Shown: in pieces, positions 1 to 11,249 of the stretch
How the letters are laid out: every line of letters starts with the position of its first letter
Position numbering within the stretch: position 1 is the stretch's first letter
Source: Isoetes taiwanensis
Lineage: Eukaryota > Streptophyta > Lycopodiopsida > Isoetales > Isoetaceae
Assembly: GCA_021234155.1 (NCBI GenBank)
Contig: JAJEKV010000125.1
Coordinates: 627,178-691,177, forward strand
Reading direction: 5' to 3'
DNA: 64,000 nucleotides
Position numbers and translations under genes: made by a program
Notes under the pieces: model-generated
The model's database searches: none
What the model was told of the DNA's origin: nothing
Seen by the model: only the letters and a program-made list of their open reading frames with translations

Positions 1-129
1 AACCGCCCCGGAATCTCATTAGCCCGGTACCATAATGGTGCCACGTCCTCACTCGTGAGGATCACTTTGAGCAGATGGCTTCCGCCCTCCGAAACCCTTC
101 CTCCCTTTTCTTCACTCACGAGGTGTATC

Positions 130-690
130 GTTTGGTGGGGGTGTTAGTCTGTGCCTCTGATGCAGGACTATTCATCATACAACCGGACGAGTCAAGCTCA
201 AGGATCCCTCCCAGTCGACCCGCGAATTCAGACCATCAAAGGCTGTGAGACAAGCGGCCCAGACCCCAGTCAAAGCGTGGCCCGGGAGATCAACAGGCGC
301 CGCTCGGACAAGTAATGACCCGTCACCGCCCGCTGGCCACCAAGGCGTTATTCTAGGCACTTCAAGAGGCACCGCCAACATTCCTCAGAATCGGGCCTCC
401 TTCCGTGAGTCGGGCACCTAGATCGGTCCGAGTGTCTATATTGGGCCCAAGGCCATTGTACTATATATATATGAGTAGAGCTAGCACATGAGTTTTTTAG
501 ATGAGTTTTGAGTCTTGTCTCCTTTCGCTTTTCTCTATTATGAGCTCATGTATGTTCATCATTGATATCAAGGAAGCTTATCATTTTTCTCTCATTTGTT
601 CTGTTTTCTTCTCTTCTTGCAAATCCCGCGTGACATAGTCCCCCGGACTCTCCTGTTAGATCCACGGGTCCTCACAGGGTCCTGTCTTCC
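130..690 (+). mobile_element. LTR-like end of a degraded retrotransposon
   Basis: A purine-rich tract (130-141) is followed at 143 by TGTTAGTCTGTG, the usual arrangement of polypurine tract and 3' LTR start. A TATA-rich stretch lies near 459-474. The block is GC-rich at its 5' side and pyrimidine-rich after the TATA region, as in plant Copia/Gypsy LTRs. I cannot fix the right end (a CA around 680-690 is possible) and no second LTR is in the window. No gag or pol coding sequence was seen upstream. It could instead be an unrelated repeat. Confidence 0.3.
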
Positions 691-699
691 AGAGTTCCC

Positions 700-1056
700 A
701 ACCTGCACTCCCAAAACACAAGACAGCCAAGACCCATATTCTGATGATGAGACATGCATTCCATGCAGCCGAGAGGACACACATCAATGTTCTTGGGATG
801 CAAGGTGTGCAGTGCTCAAAATTATAAATAGTGATGGTTCTGGTCCAAGTAACATTTGGAAAGATAGGGCTGAAGATTTCTGGACTGAACCAGATGGCTT
901 TCATGGCAGAAATGTGGACATGGATATTTGTCATGGCAAAGAGTGTGAGGCTGATGCAAGCAGCTCGTAATCCAACCACGCTTGAAGAAGACCAAATGCC
1001 TTGATGATGTTTACAGGTCTGAGGCATATGAACACTTGAAAAAACTTGGCATGTAA
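700..1056 (+). other. Unrecognised coding-like remnant
   Basis: Short protein-like stretches occur in two or three frames, ending with a plausible terminus YRSEAYEHLKKLGM followed by a stop near 1056. An internal stretch reads MAEMWTWIFVMAKSV in another frame. The change of frame suggests a broken gene or separate exons. I do not recognise the family. Confidence 0.15.
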
Positions 1057-1499
1057 ATGTACTTCAATTTTGTGTTTGTTTTTTGCCTATTTTGATGCAA
1101 GGCAATGCAAGCAGGTGACCTGCTTTATGTAACAATGCATTATGCATTCTTTTGGACTTCCCAACTTGCACTGGTAGATTGTGGAAGAGAATTTTATCCT
1201 AAAAGTATGGTTCTGCCCTTATTTCTAAGTTGCCAATTAAATACCAAGTGTTGAACTGTTTGTTTGTCTTATACTTTTATATTTTGTTTTCAATGTATTA
1301 TTAATGGCAGGACTGATGTATCTCAGAATTGTTGAGCATGTGTAATAACTATTTTATGTAGCAACCGATCATTGCATGCATAGGTAAGTGCAGTGTAATT
1401 AGTTGTCTTTGTTTGTTGGGCTGGAATGATGGTGGCAGCAAGAGCTACCTCCATGATTCTGGCCCAAAGAGTTGCTGATCTTGTGTGAATGGTTTGTTG

Positions 1500-1568
1500 C
1501 AGGCGGGGGTTGGTGGTCCAGCCATAAAAACATGGCTAAGAGGGTTCAATTCCCTCTGCCCCTGCTTT
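1500..1568 (+). other. tRNA-like sequence, degenerate
   Basis: A perfect T-arm is visible (GAGGG, TTCAATT loop, CCCTC), with a D-arm-like GTTGGTGGTCCAGC and an acceptor-like CCCCTGC at the 3' side. The anticodon arm does not close as a normal seven-base loop and the 5' acceptor strand has extra bases. It is probably a decayed tRNA copy or a SINE head, not a working tRNA gene. Confidence 0.25.
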
Positions 1569-1601
1569 GAATTCAGTAATATTAAGTCTTGATACGAACC
1601 A

Positions 1602-1733
1602 TTTCAGGTCTGCAAGTGTGCCATTTCAGGCCTGCAGGTGTGCCAATAAGGTCTGCAGGTGTGCCAATTCAGGTCTACAAGTGTGCCATTTCAGGTCTGC
1701 AAGTTTGCCAATAAAGTTTTCAAATGTGCTAAC
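1602..1733 (+). repeat. Minisatellite, about six 21-22 bp units
   Basis: Units follow the pattern TTTCAGGTCTGCAAGTGTGCC with small changes. Because 21 is a multiple of three, a short open frame persists through several units, but the encoded Cys-rich string has no other support as a protein. Confidence 0.8.
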
Positions 1734-2409
1734 ATGGTATTGGTGCTGAACTATGGTGAACTGAGCCATTATGGGCAACCTTGTGCCACAACGGGTCATC
1801 AAGCACCCGTTTTTGAGGCAAAAAATATGCTACTCAACTGTTTTTTTTTCCAAATTTTTTTCTGTTATTTTGTTGTTTAACACTTCATTAACATGTTGAT
1901 CAAAAAAGAACAGGATTTGGATATCAGGAAGGCTGCTAAATTAAGAGTTTGCTCTTAAGTGAGCCAAAGGTGGGCACCCTCCCTTAATCCCATAATTCTC
2001 TTGAAATATTTCTCAAGTTAAAGTTTTAAGATAAGGGTCGTGTTGCCCACTAAATTGTCCCTAGTACCTTGGATTTTCATAATATTTGGAGATGTGTACC
2101 ATAAGAAGCAACCATTTAAAAAGGGTCTAAAAACCCCTTTTTGAGGTATCCCAACACACGATTGCCAACAATCTTGACTCCTTCTAAATTAAGTAGCTAC
2201 AAAGTCCCCTCAAATGTACCCTCACAATTTTTTCTTCCGCTAATCTGGCTTGGCGCGAATGAAGCTGCACTCCTTACTCTCCATCCGAAGGTTGAAAAGA
2301 CGTCACATTGGCGAATATAGATAGCTGGGATCTTAGCCCCAAATGATCTGTTGCTTCCCTAAGTTTAGATCTAATCCTTTCTTCTCAAGTCGATCCTCCA
2401 CCATTTTAC

Positions 2410-4312
2410 ATGAATCTGGATGCCATAAAAAGGCGACACGATAAGCTACCTTCTAATAATCTTTTAAAGGGTTTAATAGGTCGGAAGATGATAATACAGA
2501 ATTTGGAAAAGAGTAGGCAACAGAAGTTCATAAATTCTTTTAGAGATGTGACTCTTGTCGGCAAGATCATCTCTTATGACTACAAGAAGGGGTTGTTTTA
2601 GATATTTTTCGAAGCAAATGAGGATATCATATGGTTAAATTAGTGTCAGATAGAGAGATTTTTAGTGGCATATTAAGAACCAAGCCATGCAAAACTTGAA
2701 AGCCTACTAATTCAAGAAGAATTAGACCATTGCAACCCCATCAAAAAGTGATCCCACTGTCAAAGCTAAATGGCCTGCTACAGAATCTGAAGAATAGGGA
2801 GAAGAGGTTCCGGATGATGTGCCTATTGGTATTCTCTTTTGTGCAAAAGATAAGAACATTAAATGGCCTTTCTATTAATTTCTTGAATCAATCTCGGAAA
2901 ATAAGAACTAGCCTAGATAGTATTGGTCACCAGAATTTCTTGTATGCTGAAGAGGGACACTTTTTTCCCTTCCAAGAGTTCCCTTCTTGTGGCCACAAGT
3001 TCTACTCAACAAATGTATGCAACAATTTCTGAAGCCTAAATTTATAGTAGTTGAAGAAACTTGCTTAGAGAAGGTTTCTGCAGCTTTATTGAATGAAGAG
3101 CCATATATGATAGAGCCTCATACTATTCTACTGCCATCTCTAGTGCTTCCATCTGAACCTACCAAATTAGTGCAACCAAATGAGCCTGAATTTTCCTTTG
3201 AAGCATGTGAAGCTGAATGTGATACTGATGACATTGTAGATGCCCAGTTGAGGGACAATAATTCGAGACCATTCGATAAGAACACAAGAGAGTACAAGGT
3301 CTTCCAGGTGCAAAAGAGAGGGAATGGAACAAGAAGAATCTTGAATTGTATTCTCCCGGCAAGGAGGTGATTGCGATGAAAGGATTATTCCCTCAAGGAA
3401 TCCCATGAATCCTTCGCGCATCTACAATCCCAAAAAGCTTCATAAATTTGGGATTCAGTGTTGGACCCTTTGTGATTCAACTTTGGGATATTGCCTGCAT
3501 TTCGAGGTGTATGACAAGCTAAAACAAGAAGCTTTGGAATTCCATATTGTTTTTGCTTTAGTCAAGAGGCTTTTCCCCATGCATCATGTGTTCTTTGACT
3601 ATTATTTCACAAATGTGAAACTGCTTCAATGCCAATAAGACGAAGACGTTTCCTATCAAATTGATGAAATTTGACAGAGAGAAGAAGGTATGCCAAAAGT
3701 CGGCCACAAGTTTGCATACAACGCGCAGGCAAGCCTTGTTGTAAGTACTTGGCAGGATAAGGAGTCTATCCTCTTTGGTTTCAATGTCCATGGCATTGAG
3801 ATATCATCGGTCATGCGTTTGTTAAAGAGGGGCAACCAAGAAGTGGCTGCCCTAGAGATGGTTATAGCATATAATCTCCATAAGCTTATTGTGATGTATA
3901 CAACCAAATGTGTTTGGCATCGATCTATTCTTTGGAGAAGGAGATGTTTCATGGAAATGGTGGCATGCTCTCTTTTGGGGCATGCATGCTTCACTTTTAA
4001 CCAATGCTTATCTTATCTTCAAATATTGGAATCTTGTTGTAACTCACTATGATTTCTTGACCTTGTTACAACAGCAATTGATATGTAATGATTTGGATGG
4101 TGCTAATATAACAAGAGAAAACTTGTTGCATGCTGGTTCAGGGCATCCTACATACTACAAATTCGAGGAGCAATATAGAATTTGTGCGGTATGTGCTTGC
4201 CACAGGATCATTGAAAAGGAGCAAGGTGTAGTGCATCGAACTGCTCGAGCAAGAAGGGTCAAGCTTTATTGCCATGTTTATGAAGTTTTACATATGCCCT
4301 GGAGGATGTGAT
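2410..4312 (+). pseudogene. piggyBac-like transposase, broken by frameshifts and stops
   Basis: Several consecutive open stretches on the plus strand follow the order of a piggyBac transposase. An acidic N-terminal region (about 3000-3370) precedes the catalytic core at 3405-3638, which reads HKFGIQCWTLCDSTLGY and HHVFFDYYFTNVKLL. These match the first two catalytic Asp positions of the family (the D of the DS.TGY block and the D of the FDNFFT block). The next stretch (3690-3900) has TWQDKE and KRGNQEVAALEMV. The third Asp block is MFGIDLFFGEGD near 3910, after a frame change. The C-terminus ends with a Cys/His-bearing tail to 4312. Reading frame is lost at several points, so no active enzyme is encoded. 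No TTAA-flanked termini were located. PiggyBac elements are uncommon in land plants, so the call deserves a search, but the block order is characteristic. Confidence 0.7.
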
Positions 4313-4970
4313 TCATTGTATCATTTTGACATGTGGACGAGATTTAATAGAGGATGCCAAGAACGCTGATAGTGCAATTGAAAAGGTAGAAAGACCAATA
4401 GAAACAAAGAGTAAGCGTCTTTCAATTATCTTAGGTTCTAATTTTCAGTTTGTTTGAAATGTATGTTTTGACTTATTAAAACAGGTACGTGCCTCCAGAT
4501 TTTGACATGAAGTTGTCATCTGGGGAGGCTATATGCACGGCCTGATCAAATATCTTGGGTAAATGAATTCCTGCCCATGTTCACTCGTGTACTTAAAGCG
4601 TCCACAATCATTTCAAGTTCTAGGTTTGAAACACTTGTAGGGGCTGCTCAATTGTTGAAATGCTGCAAACCACACTTTTATAACATGCCAAAGGCTTTTG
4701 TAACTACCATAAATTTCTTTGAATTATGTGTAGGCTGCCCATCAATTTTGTTTCTAAACTGACCAATAATAGTCCATGTGACACTTCTTTTCCTAATTTT
4801 AGTTGCAGGACTTAGACATCAAGTTTTCTATTTACGATATATCCACGCATACGAGCACTTAAAGCCTCCATTTGATTCATATTTTGGTTAATAATTTATG
4901 GTTGTCATGATTTTTTTAATGCTTATTTAGTTTGAAGTGAATGTCATCTAATAATATGACATCCCAATAG

Positions 4971-5362
4971 TAACACAAACCATTACATTACAGACTTCAA
5001 AATTAAATTTCCCCTTAAACCCCCTTTGGTTTGGGTGCATATTCACAGGGGGGGTGCTGACTCCGAGCATCAAGAGCTGTTGGATAGGCATATACACCCT
5101 TTATTCTTTGATCTACACCGTACATAAAATTCCTCGTTTGTGGGGTATGCATGTACAAAAATTGCTATACTGTATAAGAAGATTTGGAAAATACTATAAG
5201 ATTTGAGGTAATGTACTATATGGTGTTGATTTTGTACATGCGAAACATAATTATCGGGGCTCTCGCTGCCCTACGTCACCCCCGGTGTGAATATGCACCC
5301 AAACCAAAGGGGGTTTAAGGGGGAATTTAATTTTGAAGTGTGTAATGTAATGGTTTGTGTTA
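4971..5362. mobile_element. MITE with ~85-bp terminal inverted repeats (copy 1)
   Basis: The left end TAACACAAACCATTACAT is mirrored by the right end ATGTAATGGTTTGTGTTA, and the inverted match runs inward past a C-run (CCTTAAACCCCCTTTGG / CCAAAGGGGGTTTAAGG). It is 392 bp with a non-coding core. Ends TA...TA would fit a TA target duplication (Tc1/mariner or Stowaway type) but this is not proven. A longer relative lies at 42,114-42,553. Confidence 0.8.
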
Positions 5363-5378
5363 CAGCTAAAATTTTTTT

Positions 5379-5393
5379 GGCCCCTTCGGGGCC
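5379..5393. repeat. Perfect GC-rich hairpin beside the MITE
   Basis: GGCCCC-TTC-GGGGCC style hairpin within an A/T-rich context, 17 bp outside the MITE. A similar GC hairpin (GGGGCCCAAAGGGCC) lies just left of the second MITE copy, near 42,084, so both MITEs may sit in a larger shared repeat. Confidence 0.4.
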
Positions 5394-5399
5394 TCCAAC

Positions 5400-7655
5400 A
5401 AAAAACTTTACATTATATTATACTTAAATGAACTGATGTTATGTTGTGTAATTAATAATATGTTGTATTATGAACAAAGTAGAAAACATGTGTGATAGTA
5501 ATATAGACATTTTGTAATCATTTTATTGAAACGTACAAAAAAACCCATCATGAAATAAACAATGGCAAGTGATAAGGAAAATAAATGAGATTATAATTTA
5601 AGTTTGTATGCTAGATATTAGAAGCAGAAAAAGGATCTAACTAGCCCCTAGAGTAATGCATGGTCTTTGCCCGTTGTATACATTAATAGCATATTATACT
5701 TGCATCTCTTCATTCAGTGATCTAAATATTGTATAGAGGAGCAAATGCAATGCATCGTACATTCCACGATTCTAGAAATACAATCCACTAGTTTTGCATA
5801 AGGAATAAAAAAGTCAATGCACAACTGGAGATTCTCACTTGCATTGAGGTGAACATACAGAATGTGAACATATAGAATTGGTAGCATAATCTCAAGAAAC
5901 ACTTCTAATTCTAGTCTCAATTCCTCGCATTGCATACCAAGGGCCGCAAACTAGAAGTCCTTGCAAACTACACAAAGCGAAAATAATGGTCAGGTATCGA
6001 TTTGCATCAAATGAGTTTGCAAATTCAACAAAGCACATTAATTTATTAAATTAACGAGCCTATTCAATTCATGTCACAAGGAGAAAAAGGATGTCGTAAT
6101 GGGCCTGTATATTTGTGCAAAAGTCAATAATTCTAGAATGACAAAATCTGGGCTTGGCCTTGATATATTGGGTGTGGAGTACTACAAAATTCACAGGCTA
6201 ATCACAATCCAGAACCTTTCTTTTGCAGCTTTATAGTAGTCAAAATGAATGTACCAAACTAACTTATCGTGGCTCTAGTACCAATTGAAGGTATTACATA
6301 ATTCACAGGCGAATCACAAAGCTACAAAAAGTATAAGCTCCAAAGAAGTCTATTTCTAAATTTTCAATGATTCAATATAGATCACTCTATCAGGGATCTT
6401 TGCAGCTACTCGGGTTACAATATGATTCCCAACAGGAGGCTGTAGGCTTTTGAAATAAACATTTTGAATCTTGTCACAACAGCAAAAGCAAAAGCATTCA
6501 GAATAATACCTTTTGGGCTCCATTATAATCTCCAAAATTTGCTCATATTGTTGCCTAGTTGCACACCTACAGAACTCCTGTAATACTACAAAACATGATC
6601 TGAATAAGGGCGGAACTCTAAAATGTAATGGCAAAGCTGATGATACAATGGAGTTAATTCAAATAGAGTCATCCAAATTGATCACGATTTTGCAAGAAGA
6701 TGTGGAAATTCAGCATATCAATTAGCACATTTTGAGAGGAAAATGATGGAGGAATTGGGGAAAGGTATAAAGAAAACCCTGTTTCGGTTTTTGGGAAGCC
6801 ACAATCTAAAGGTATAAGGATGTAGATTCTGCGGCTAATAATTTAGCCCAATATGACAGAATTGAAGCGCCAAGACTTCATTAGAAAGAAGCAAATGATC
6901 CAATAGATGAAGAAGGCCCTGTTCCAACTGCTGCAGAGGTACAATCTGAAGTAATGTTAGAATCTGAGTCATGATTGTTGGTCTTCCACAAGTTTCTTAG
7001 TCCAACCACTACAAGAATGTCGGAATTACCCAATCTTCTGGAATCTTTGCTTCCATGAGTCTATCCTATGGCCCAAAAAATGTTACAAGGTCTCAACTTG
7101 TTGTAGCAGATCCTCAAACAACAACAAATCCGATAGAAGTAATAGAAAAAGCAAATTCGGCCCGCCGTTCCACCATCTGACGTCCTCCAATTGAACCCTA
7201 AAATGCTCCAGCCCTAAAATAGACGATCTCGAGCATTGCGTGCCTATGCTGTTGCTTCCTGCCTTTTTTTTAGTCTAAAAATTAAACAAGGGTCAGGAAA
7301 AAGCACGAAACTAGAGTCTAGACAAGCCCGATAAGCTGTGGCACTGTAGCTGCAATCTTTGCTTGAAAGGCACTAAATAAGGAAGTCGAATGCTAGATCT
7401 TCAAGCCGAATGTCAAATCTTGAAGCCTATTCTTGAAGCCGAATGCTGAATCTTGAAGCATGTTCGAACCCTGCAGCATTGTATTGCTTTTGATTCTTGC
7501 CTTCTTTCTTCCTAACCCTAAAATAACCCTAAAATGATGGCACTACGCTTGCATGCAAAAACTCTGAAAATGGCAACTAAAATAAAAAGAGGGCTTTTAT
7601 TGTGAGCCCTTGGATGTTGGACCATTGAAAAAAAAAGCTAAATCAATGACTAAGA
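5400..7655. other. No recognised gene
   Basis: AT-rich DNA with only short open frames. It contains a small pair of direct repeats around 6180-6330 (separate entry) and a few short AAGCCGAATG repeats near 7376-7460. I see nothing else I can name. Confidence 0.5.
6184..6330 (-). repeat. Direct repeats flanking a PBS-like site (possible tiny LTR element)
   Basis: On the minus strand two ~30-bp direct repeats share the core GATT.GCCTGTGAATT.TGTA (near 6305-6332 and 6184-6215). Just after the first comes TTGGTACTAGAGCC, close to the plant initiator-tRNA primer site TGGTATCAGAGCC. This resembles a very small LTR element, but the repeats are short, boundaries are unclear and no target duplication was found. 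Confidence 0.25.
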
Positions 7656-7662
7656 AATGGTG

Positions 7663-7795
7663 CACTCTAGATGTACGCATTAGTACATCCATTCGAATAC
7701 ACCATGAAATCTTAGGAAAACCTTTGTGAAAAGCGTACAAAAACACAAAGGAAACCCCCTGTTATTATGCTACATATTCTATACTTCATAAATTG
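7663..7795. repeat. Dispersed repeat fragment
   Basis: Begins GTGCACTCTAGATGTAC and ends near CCCCCTGTTATTATGCTA. A diverged copy with the same two ends is at 18,465-18,590. Its right end is the reverse complement of the left end of the tRNA-like repeat at 8113, so the pair faces each other across about 320 bp. Confidence 0.55.
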
Positions 7796-8112
7796 CCTTC
7801 CAAATATGTTCAACCAATAAGTGATATTGAAAATGAAGTATGCCTAAAATTTGACCATAATTTGGATTTACATAGATGGTCTTGTTCCCCAGCTGTTCTG
7901 AAAAAGGAAGGAAAAGATTTCAAAAACAAGAACTTTTAGATTACACGGTGAGGTACGCTCAAACGAAAATGTATGCGTCCAAATGAGAGACTATCTGGAA
8001 CACAAGTCTTTACTTTGTGCTCATTGTAACATCAACACGAATGGATCCAATGTTTGTTGGCAACATACCAGAGGAATTGTTTTCTACAAGATTAAGCCAC
8101 AAGAGAGTGCTA

Positions 8113-8999
8113 TATGTAGCAAAATAACAGGGGGTTCCAGGGGGATTTGATATGGATATAAAAATAACAATTCCTGAAACCATAGACTATATATCCTTAA
8201 AACAATTGAATAGGTTGTTATAAAAAAAAAACATAGATTCAACATAAAAAATAATCACATTAGCTCAGTGGGAACATTGATTAAAGTAGTCTTATTAGGG
8301 CATTGAGTTATTTTGGTAGAGTTTTGGACCCCCGTATTTCATATTTTAAAATCTTAGGCAAAGCCGTATAGAGGTTCGATATTTTCTCAAAACCTTAGGC
8401 AAAATCGTATTTCATATTTCAAAACCATAGGCGCCTCCAATCATAAATGACTATAAGCGAAACTGGAGGTGCCCAGAGGCTCCAACATATGATCTGGGTT
8501 GTAGGATCGATGAATCCGACGACTGTGGTAGTCCAGGGTGCACCTCATTTAGAATATGTAGCAAAATTAACAGGGGGTTCCAGGGGGATTTGATATGGAT
8601 GTAAAAATAACAATTCTTGAAACCATGGACTATATATCCTTAAAACAATTGAATAGGTTGTTATAAAAAAAACATAGATTCAACATAATAAATAATCAGA
8701 TTAGCTCAGTGGGTACATTGATTAAAGTAGTCTTATTAAAACATTGAGTTATTTTGGTAGAGGTTCGAACCCCGTATTTCATATTTTAAAATCTTAGGCA
8801 AAGCCGTATAGAGGTGTCGATATTTTCTCAAAACCTTAGGCGAAATCGTATCTCATATTTCAAAATCATAGGCGACTCCAATCATAAATGACTACAAGCG
8901 AAATGAGGGGTACTTAGAGGCCCCAACATATGATCTGGGCCGTAGGATCGACGAATCCGACGACTGTGGTAGTCCAAGGTGCACCTCATTTAGAATATG
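8113..8999 (+). repeat. tRNA-like (SINE-like) repeat, two tandem ~442-bp units
   Basis: Units at 8113-8554 and 8555-8999 both start at TATGTAGCAAAAT(T)AACAGGG and end at the GTGCACCTCATTTAGAATATG junction. Each holds an A-box-like TTAGCTCAGTGG (8701 in unit 2) and a B-box GGTTCGAACCC (8762-8772), the internal pol III promoter layout of a tRNA-derived SINE. The A-to-B distance (~61 bp) is longer than in most tRNAs and would fit a long variable arm. In unit 1 the B-box is damaged. A third copy lies at 33,196-33,700. Confidence 0.65.
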
Positions 9000-9064
9000 C
9001 TGCTCAATCCATACGGAAGCTCTCCTGTGATTTGATTGTGCGTCATCATCAACCATGATAAATG

Positions 9065-9427
9065 CTAAAGATTTTCTATTGTTGTAGGCAGCTCACCATA
9101 TAGCTGGTTAAATGAAAGATCAAGGAATTGCAGGTCTTTAATTTCACCAATTTTAGGTGTAATAGCTCCAGTGAGCTTGTTATTGGCAAGGATAAGAAAT
9201 TGAAGGCTGTAGAGACTTGTTAACTCTTTTGGAATAAACCCTATTAGCTGATTGTCACTTAGATAAAGATGATAGAGGTTTGTTAGAGTAGCCAACCCGG
9301 TTGGAATCTCTCCATCAAGCCCATTGTCATAGAGAACAAGAACTTGAAGAAGTTGAAGGTGCTTGCATATTTGACATGTCCGCTTGTATGTGCCTTTAGC
9401 AGAATTGCCTTCATTGGATGTCCTCAT
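9065..9427 (-). pseudogene. LRR fragment of a receptor-like kinase
   Basis: A 120-residue open stretch contains about four plant-type leucine-rich repeats, for example LQVLVLYDNGLDGEIPTGL and YHLYLSDNQLIGFIPKEL, with the LxGxIP pattern of extracellular LRR receptor kinases. It stops at 9065 and runs straight into the tRNA-like repeat. No signal peptide, membrane segment or kinase domain is attached. It is best read as a truncated copy of an LRR-RLK gene. Confidence 0.75.
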
Positions 9428-9900
9428 ATTTGATGATCACGTGGCCTGTATTGGCACAATATGGTAATATGACAGAGCCTACAATGTCTTTTTCAGGCAT
9501 CGAGGAGAACTACAGAACCTTATCTACTACAACTGTGGCATTAACTAAATCAAATTTTTTTCGATCATACTCATTTTCCTTAGGCTAGGTCTGGGTCTCC
9601 ATATTTGCTTTTCATATTTTTGTTCATGTTATTATTATCTTGCAAGTTCCAGATTCTTATCCATATCATTAGATGAAGTTACTGGCGAAGTATAGCTCTT
9701 CATGATTGTGCATGCATGTGGACAATGTACATCAAGGGCTTTAATAAAGGGAAGAATCAAGCATACTACTTATAAAAATAGACCTTTAAATTGGCTGCAA
9801 ATTGGGTGGACGCTCAATTGGCAGTATAAGTTTCTCAACATAACTTTTGGTTTCGGACTCCGTTTTCGGCGTTCTTTAGCTCGTTGGAATGCTTTTCAGA
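9428..9900. other. No recognised gene
   Basis: Only short frames; AT-rich spacer between the LRR fragment and the small LTR element. Confidence 0.4.
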
Positions 9901-9949
9901 GTGCTTGTGAGGGGGTCTATGTTAGCAAGTGCTTTTGCTGGTGGGCAAC

Positions 9950-10060
9950 TGATATGGTCTATGGGATATGGAATAAAGCCTGGAAAGGTTGGGGCCCATT
10001 GGATAACGATTTCCACCCTTTTGGTGTGTTGGTTATCACTAGAGGTGCTAGTGCGTAACA
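9950..10060 (+). repeat. 5' LTR of the 323-bp element
   Basis: 111 bp, TG...CA ends, followed by TT and the primer binding site at 10,063-10,075. Differs from the 3' LTR by one 11-bp gap and a few substitutions, so the insertion is not very recent. Confidence 0.9.
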
Positions 10061-10150
10061 TTTGGTATCAGAGCCAAGGTTCAATTCCTCGTGGCAACAT
10101 TGGTGTGTTCCACATGCTTGAGGGCAAGCATCTCGAGGAAGGGGAGGAAT

Positions 10151-10272
10151 TGATATGGTCTATGGAGTATGGGATAAAGCCTGGAAAGGTTGGGGCCCAT
10201 TGGATAACGATTTCCTTGAAGGATCCACCCTTTTGGTGTGTTGGTTATCACTAGATGTGCTAGTGCGTAACA
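10151..10272 (+). repeat. 3' LTR of the 323-bp element
   Basis: 122 bp, TG...CA ends, preceded by a polypurine tract and followed by target duplication GCAAC. Confidence 0.9.
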
Positions 10273-10279
10273 GCAACAT

Positions 10280-11200
10280 GCATGTCCAAAAGGAAGGTAA
10301 GAGAAAAGCAAGGACATGCATGCCCACCAAAAGCAAGAAAAGAGGGTCATCCATGCCAAAAAGTAAGGGAGCAGCATTTGATGTGCATGTGCACATATAG
10401 AGCATGTAGCACAGACAAACTATATAAAAGGAACAAAAGCAATAGAAAATAACTTTTCACAGTCTTGGACATGCAAAAATGCTTTAAAAAGTCTTCTAAA
10501 GGATGGGCACCTTCCTGAAGGAGCATACCCAATAGAGGAGGAAGAAAACAACCATCTTGTAGCTCTAAAATGATGTCCTAATATTTAAAAAGCACATGGA
10601 CAAAGGTTGCATACATGATGGCACGTGGCATCATTAGGAAAGATCCTGCGAATATTTGGTGGGCCCATAATGCGTCACAAAATAAACCTACCTTTCCATT
10701 GCCATTTCAAATTTAAAATAAAGTTGCCACCTGTGTGATTGTTGAAATTCAAAATTCAAAATTGATTTTCCCCCTCAACTCAATATTGTCAAAAGCTCTT
10801 ACAGTTTTCAACATCTTGCCATCCATCATTGCCATTCTCGACGAGCCGCTTTGCCTCCACAATGTAGATTTTGTTTTTCTTATTTGCATGTAGCATGTAC
10901 TAGTCTAATGCGCTACTACTTTTGTAGTTTGCGTTTCAAGTTGTAATCTTATTGCTAGTGTAATTTTTATTGTAATTTTAATGTTTAATAGTGCATTGAG
11001 CTCCTTTGGTTAGTGCTCTCAGCTGAGAGTTGCACCATGCATTGCCACACTGATGATGAGGTGATGAGACACAGCTTAGGCTTTAAGATGAGGTATGAGC
11101 TTGTATCTGAAATCACATAGCTAGTTGTGGTAGGGTTTGAATTAAGAATGTGCAAATAGGGTGCAAAGATCTTTGAAAAACAAATCTCATGCAACTTAAA
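10280..11200. other. No recognised gene; one TATA-like site
   Basis: A good TATA-like sequence ACTATATAAAAGG lies near 10,419-10,431 on the plus strand, but I see no convincing gene downstream. The rest is AT-rich DNA with short frames. Confidence 0.3.
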
Positions 11201-11249
11201 TCCAAGTGCCTAATTTCATGCACATATAAGGCCCAATCTTTTGTACTAA

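Larger units (their letters stand above)
9950..10272 (+). mobile_element. Complete 323-bp LTR retrotransposon (SMART/TRIM type)
   Basis: Two direct repeats, 9950-10060 and 10,151-10,272, each begin TGATATGGTCTATGG and end GTGCGTAACA. They flank a 90-bp interior. The interior starts, two bases after the first repeat, with TGGTATCAGAGCC, the standard primer binding site for initiator tRNA-Met. It ends with a purine tract AGGAAGGGGAGGAAT directly before the second repeat. The whole is flanked by the 5-bp direct duplication GCAAC (9945-9949 and 10,273-10,277). No protein is encoded, so movement must depend on enzymes from another LTR element. The 5' LTR is 111 bp and the 3' LTR 122 bp; an 11-bp segment (around CTTGAAGGATC) is absent from the 5' copy. 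Confidence 0.92.

Noticed and set aside
5379-5393. Bacterial-style rho-independent terminator
   Set aside because: Hairpin next to T-run is in nuclear plant DNA beside a MITE, with no gene upstream.
7500-7530. CCCTAAAAT repeats resembling plant telomere
   Set aside because: Units are irregular (extra A/T) and only two or three occur; not a telomeric array.
9702-10405. Several overlapping frames of 80-120 codons
   Set aside because: They arise from the duplicated LTRs of the 323-bp element in different frames; TRIM/SMART elements encode nothing.
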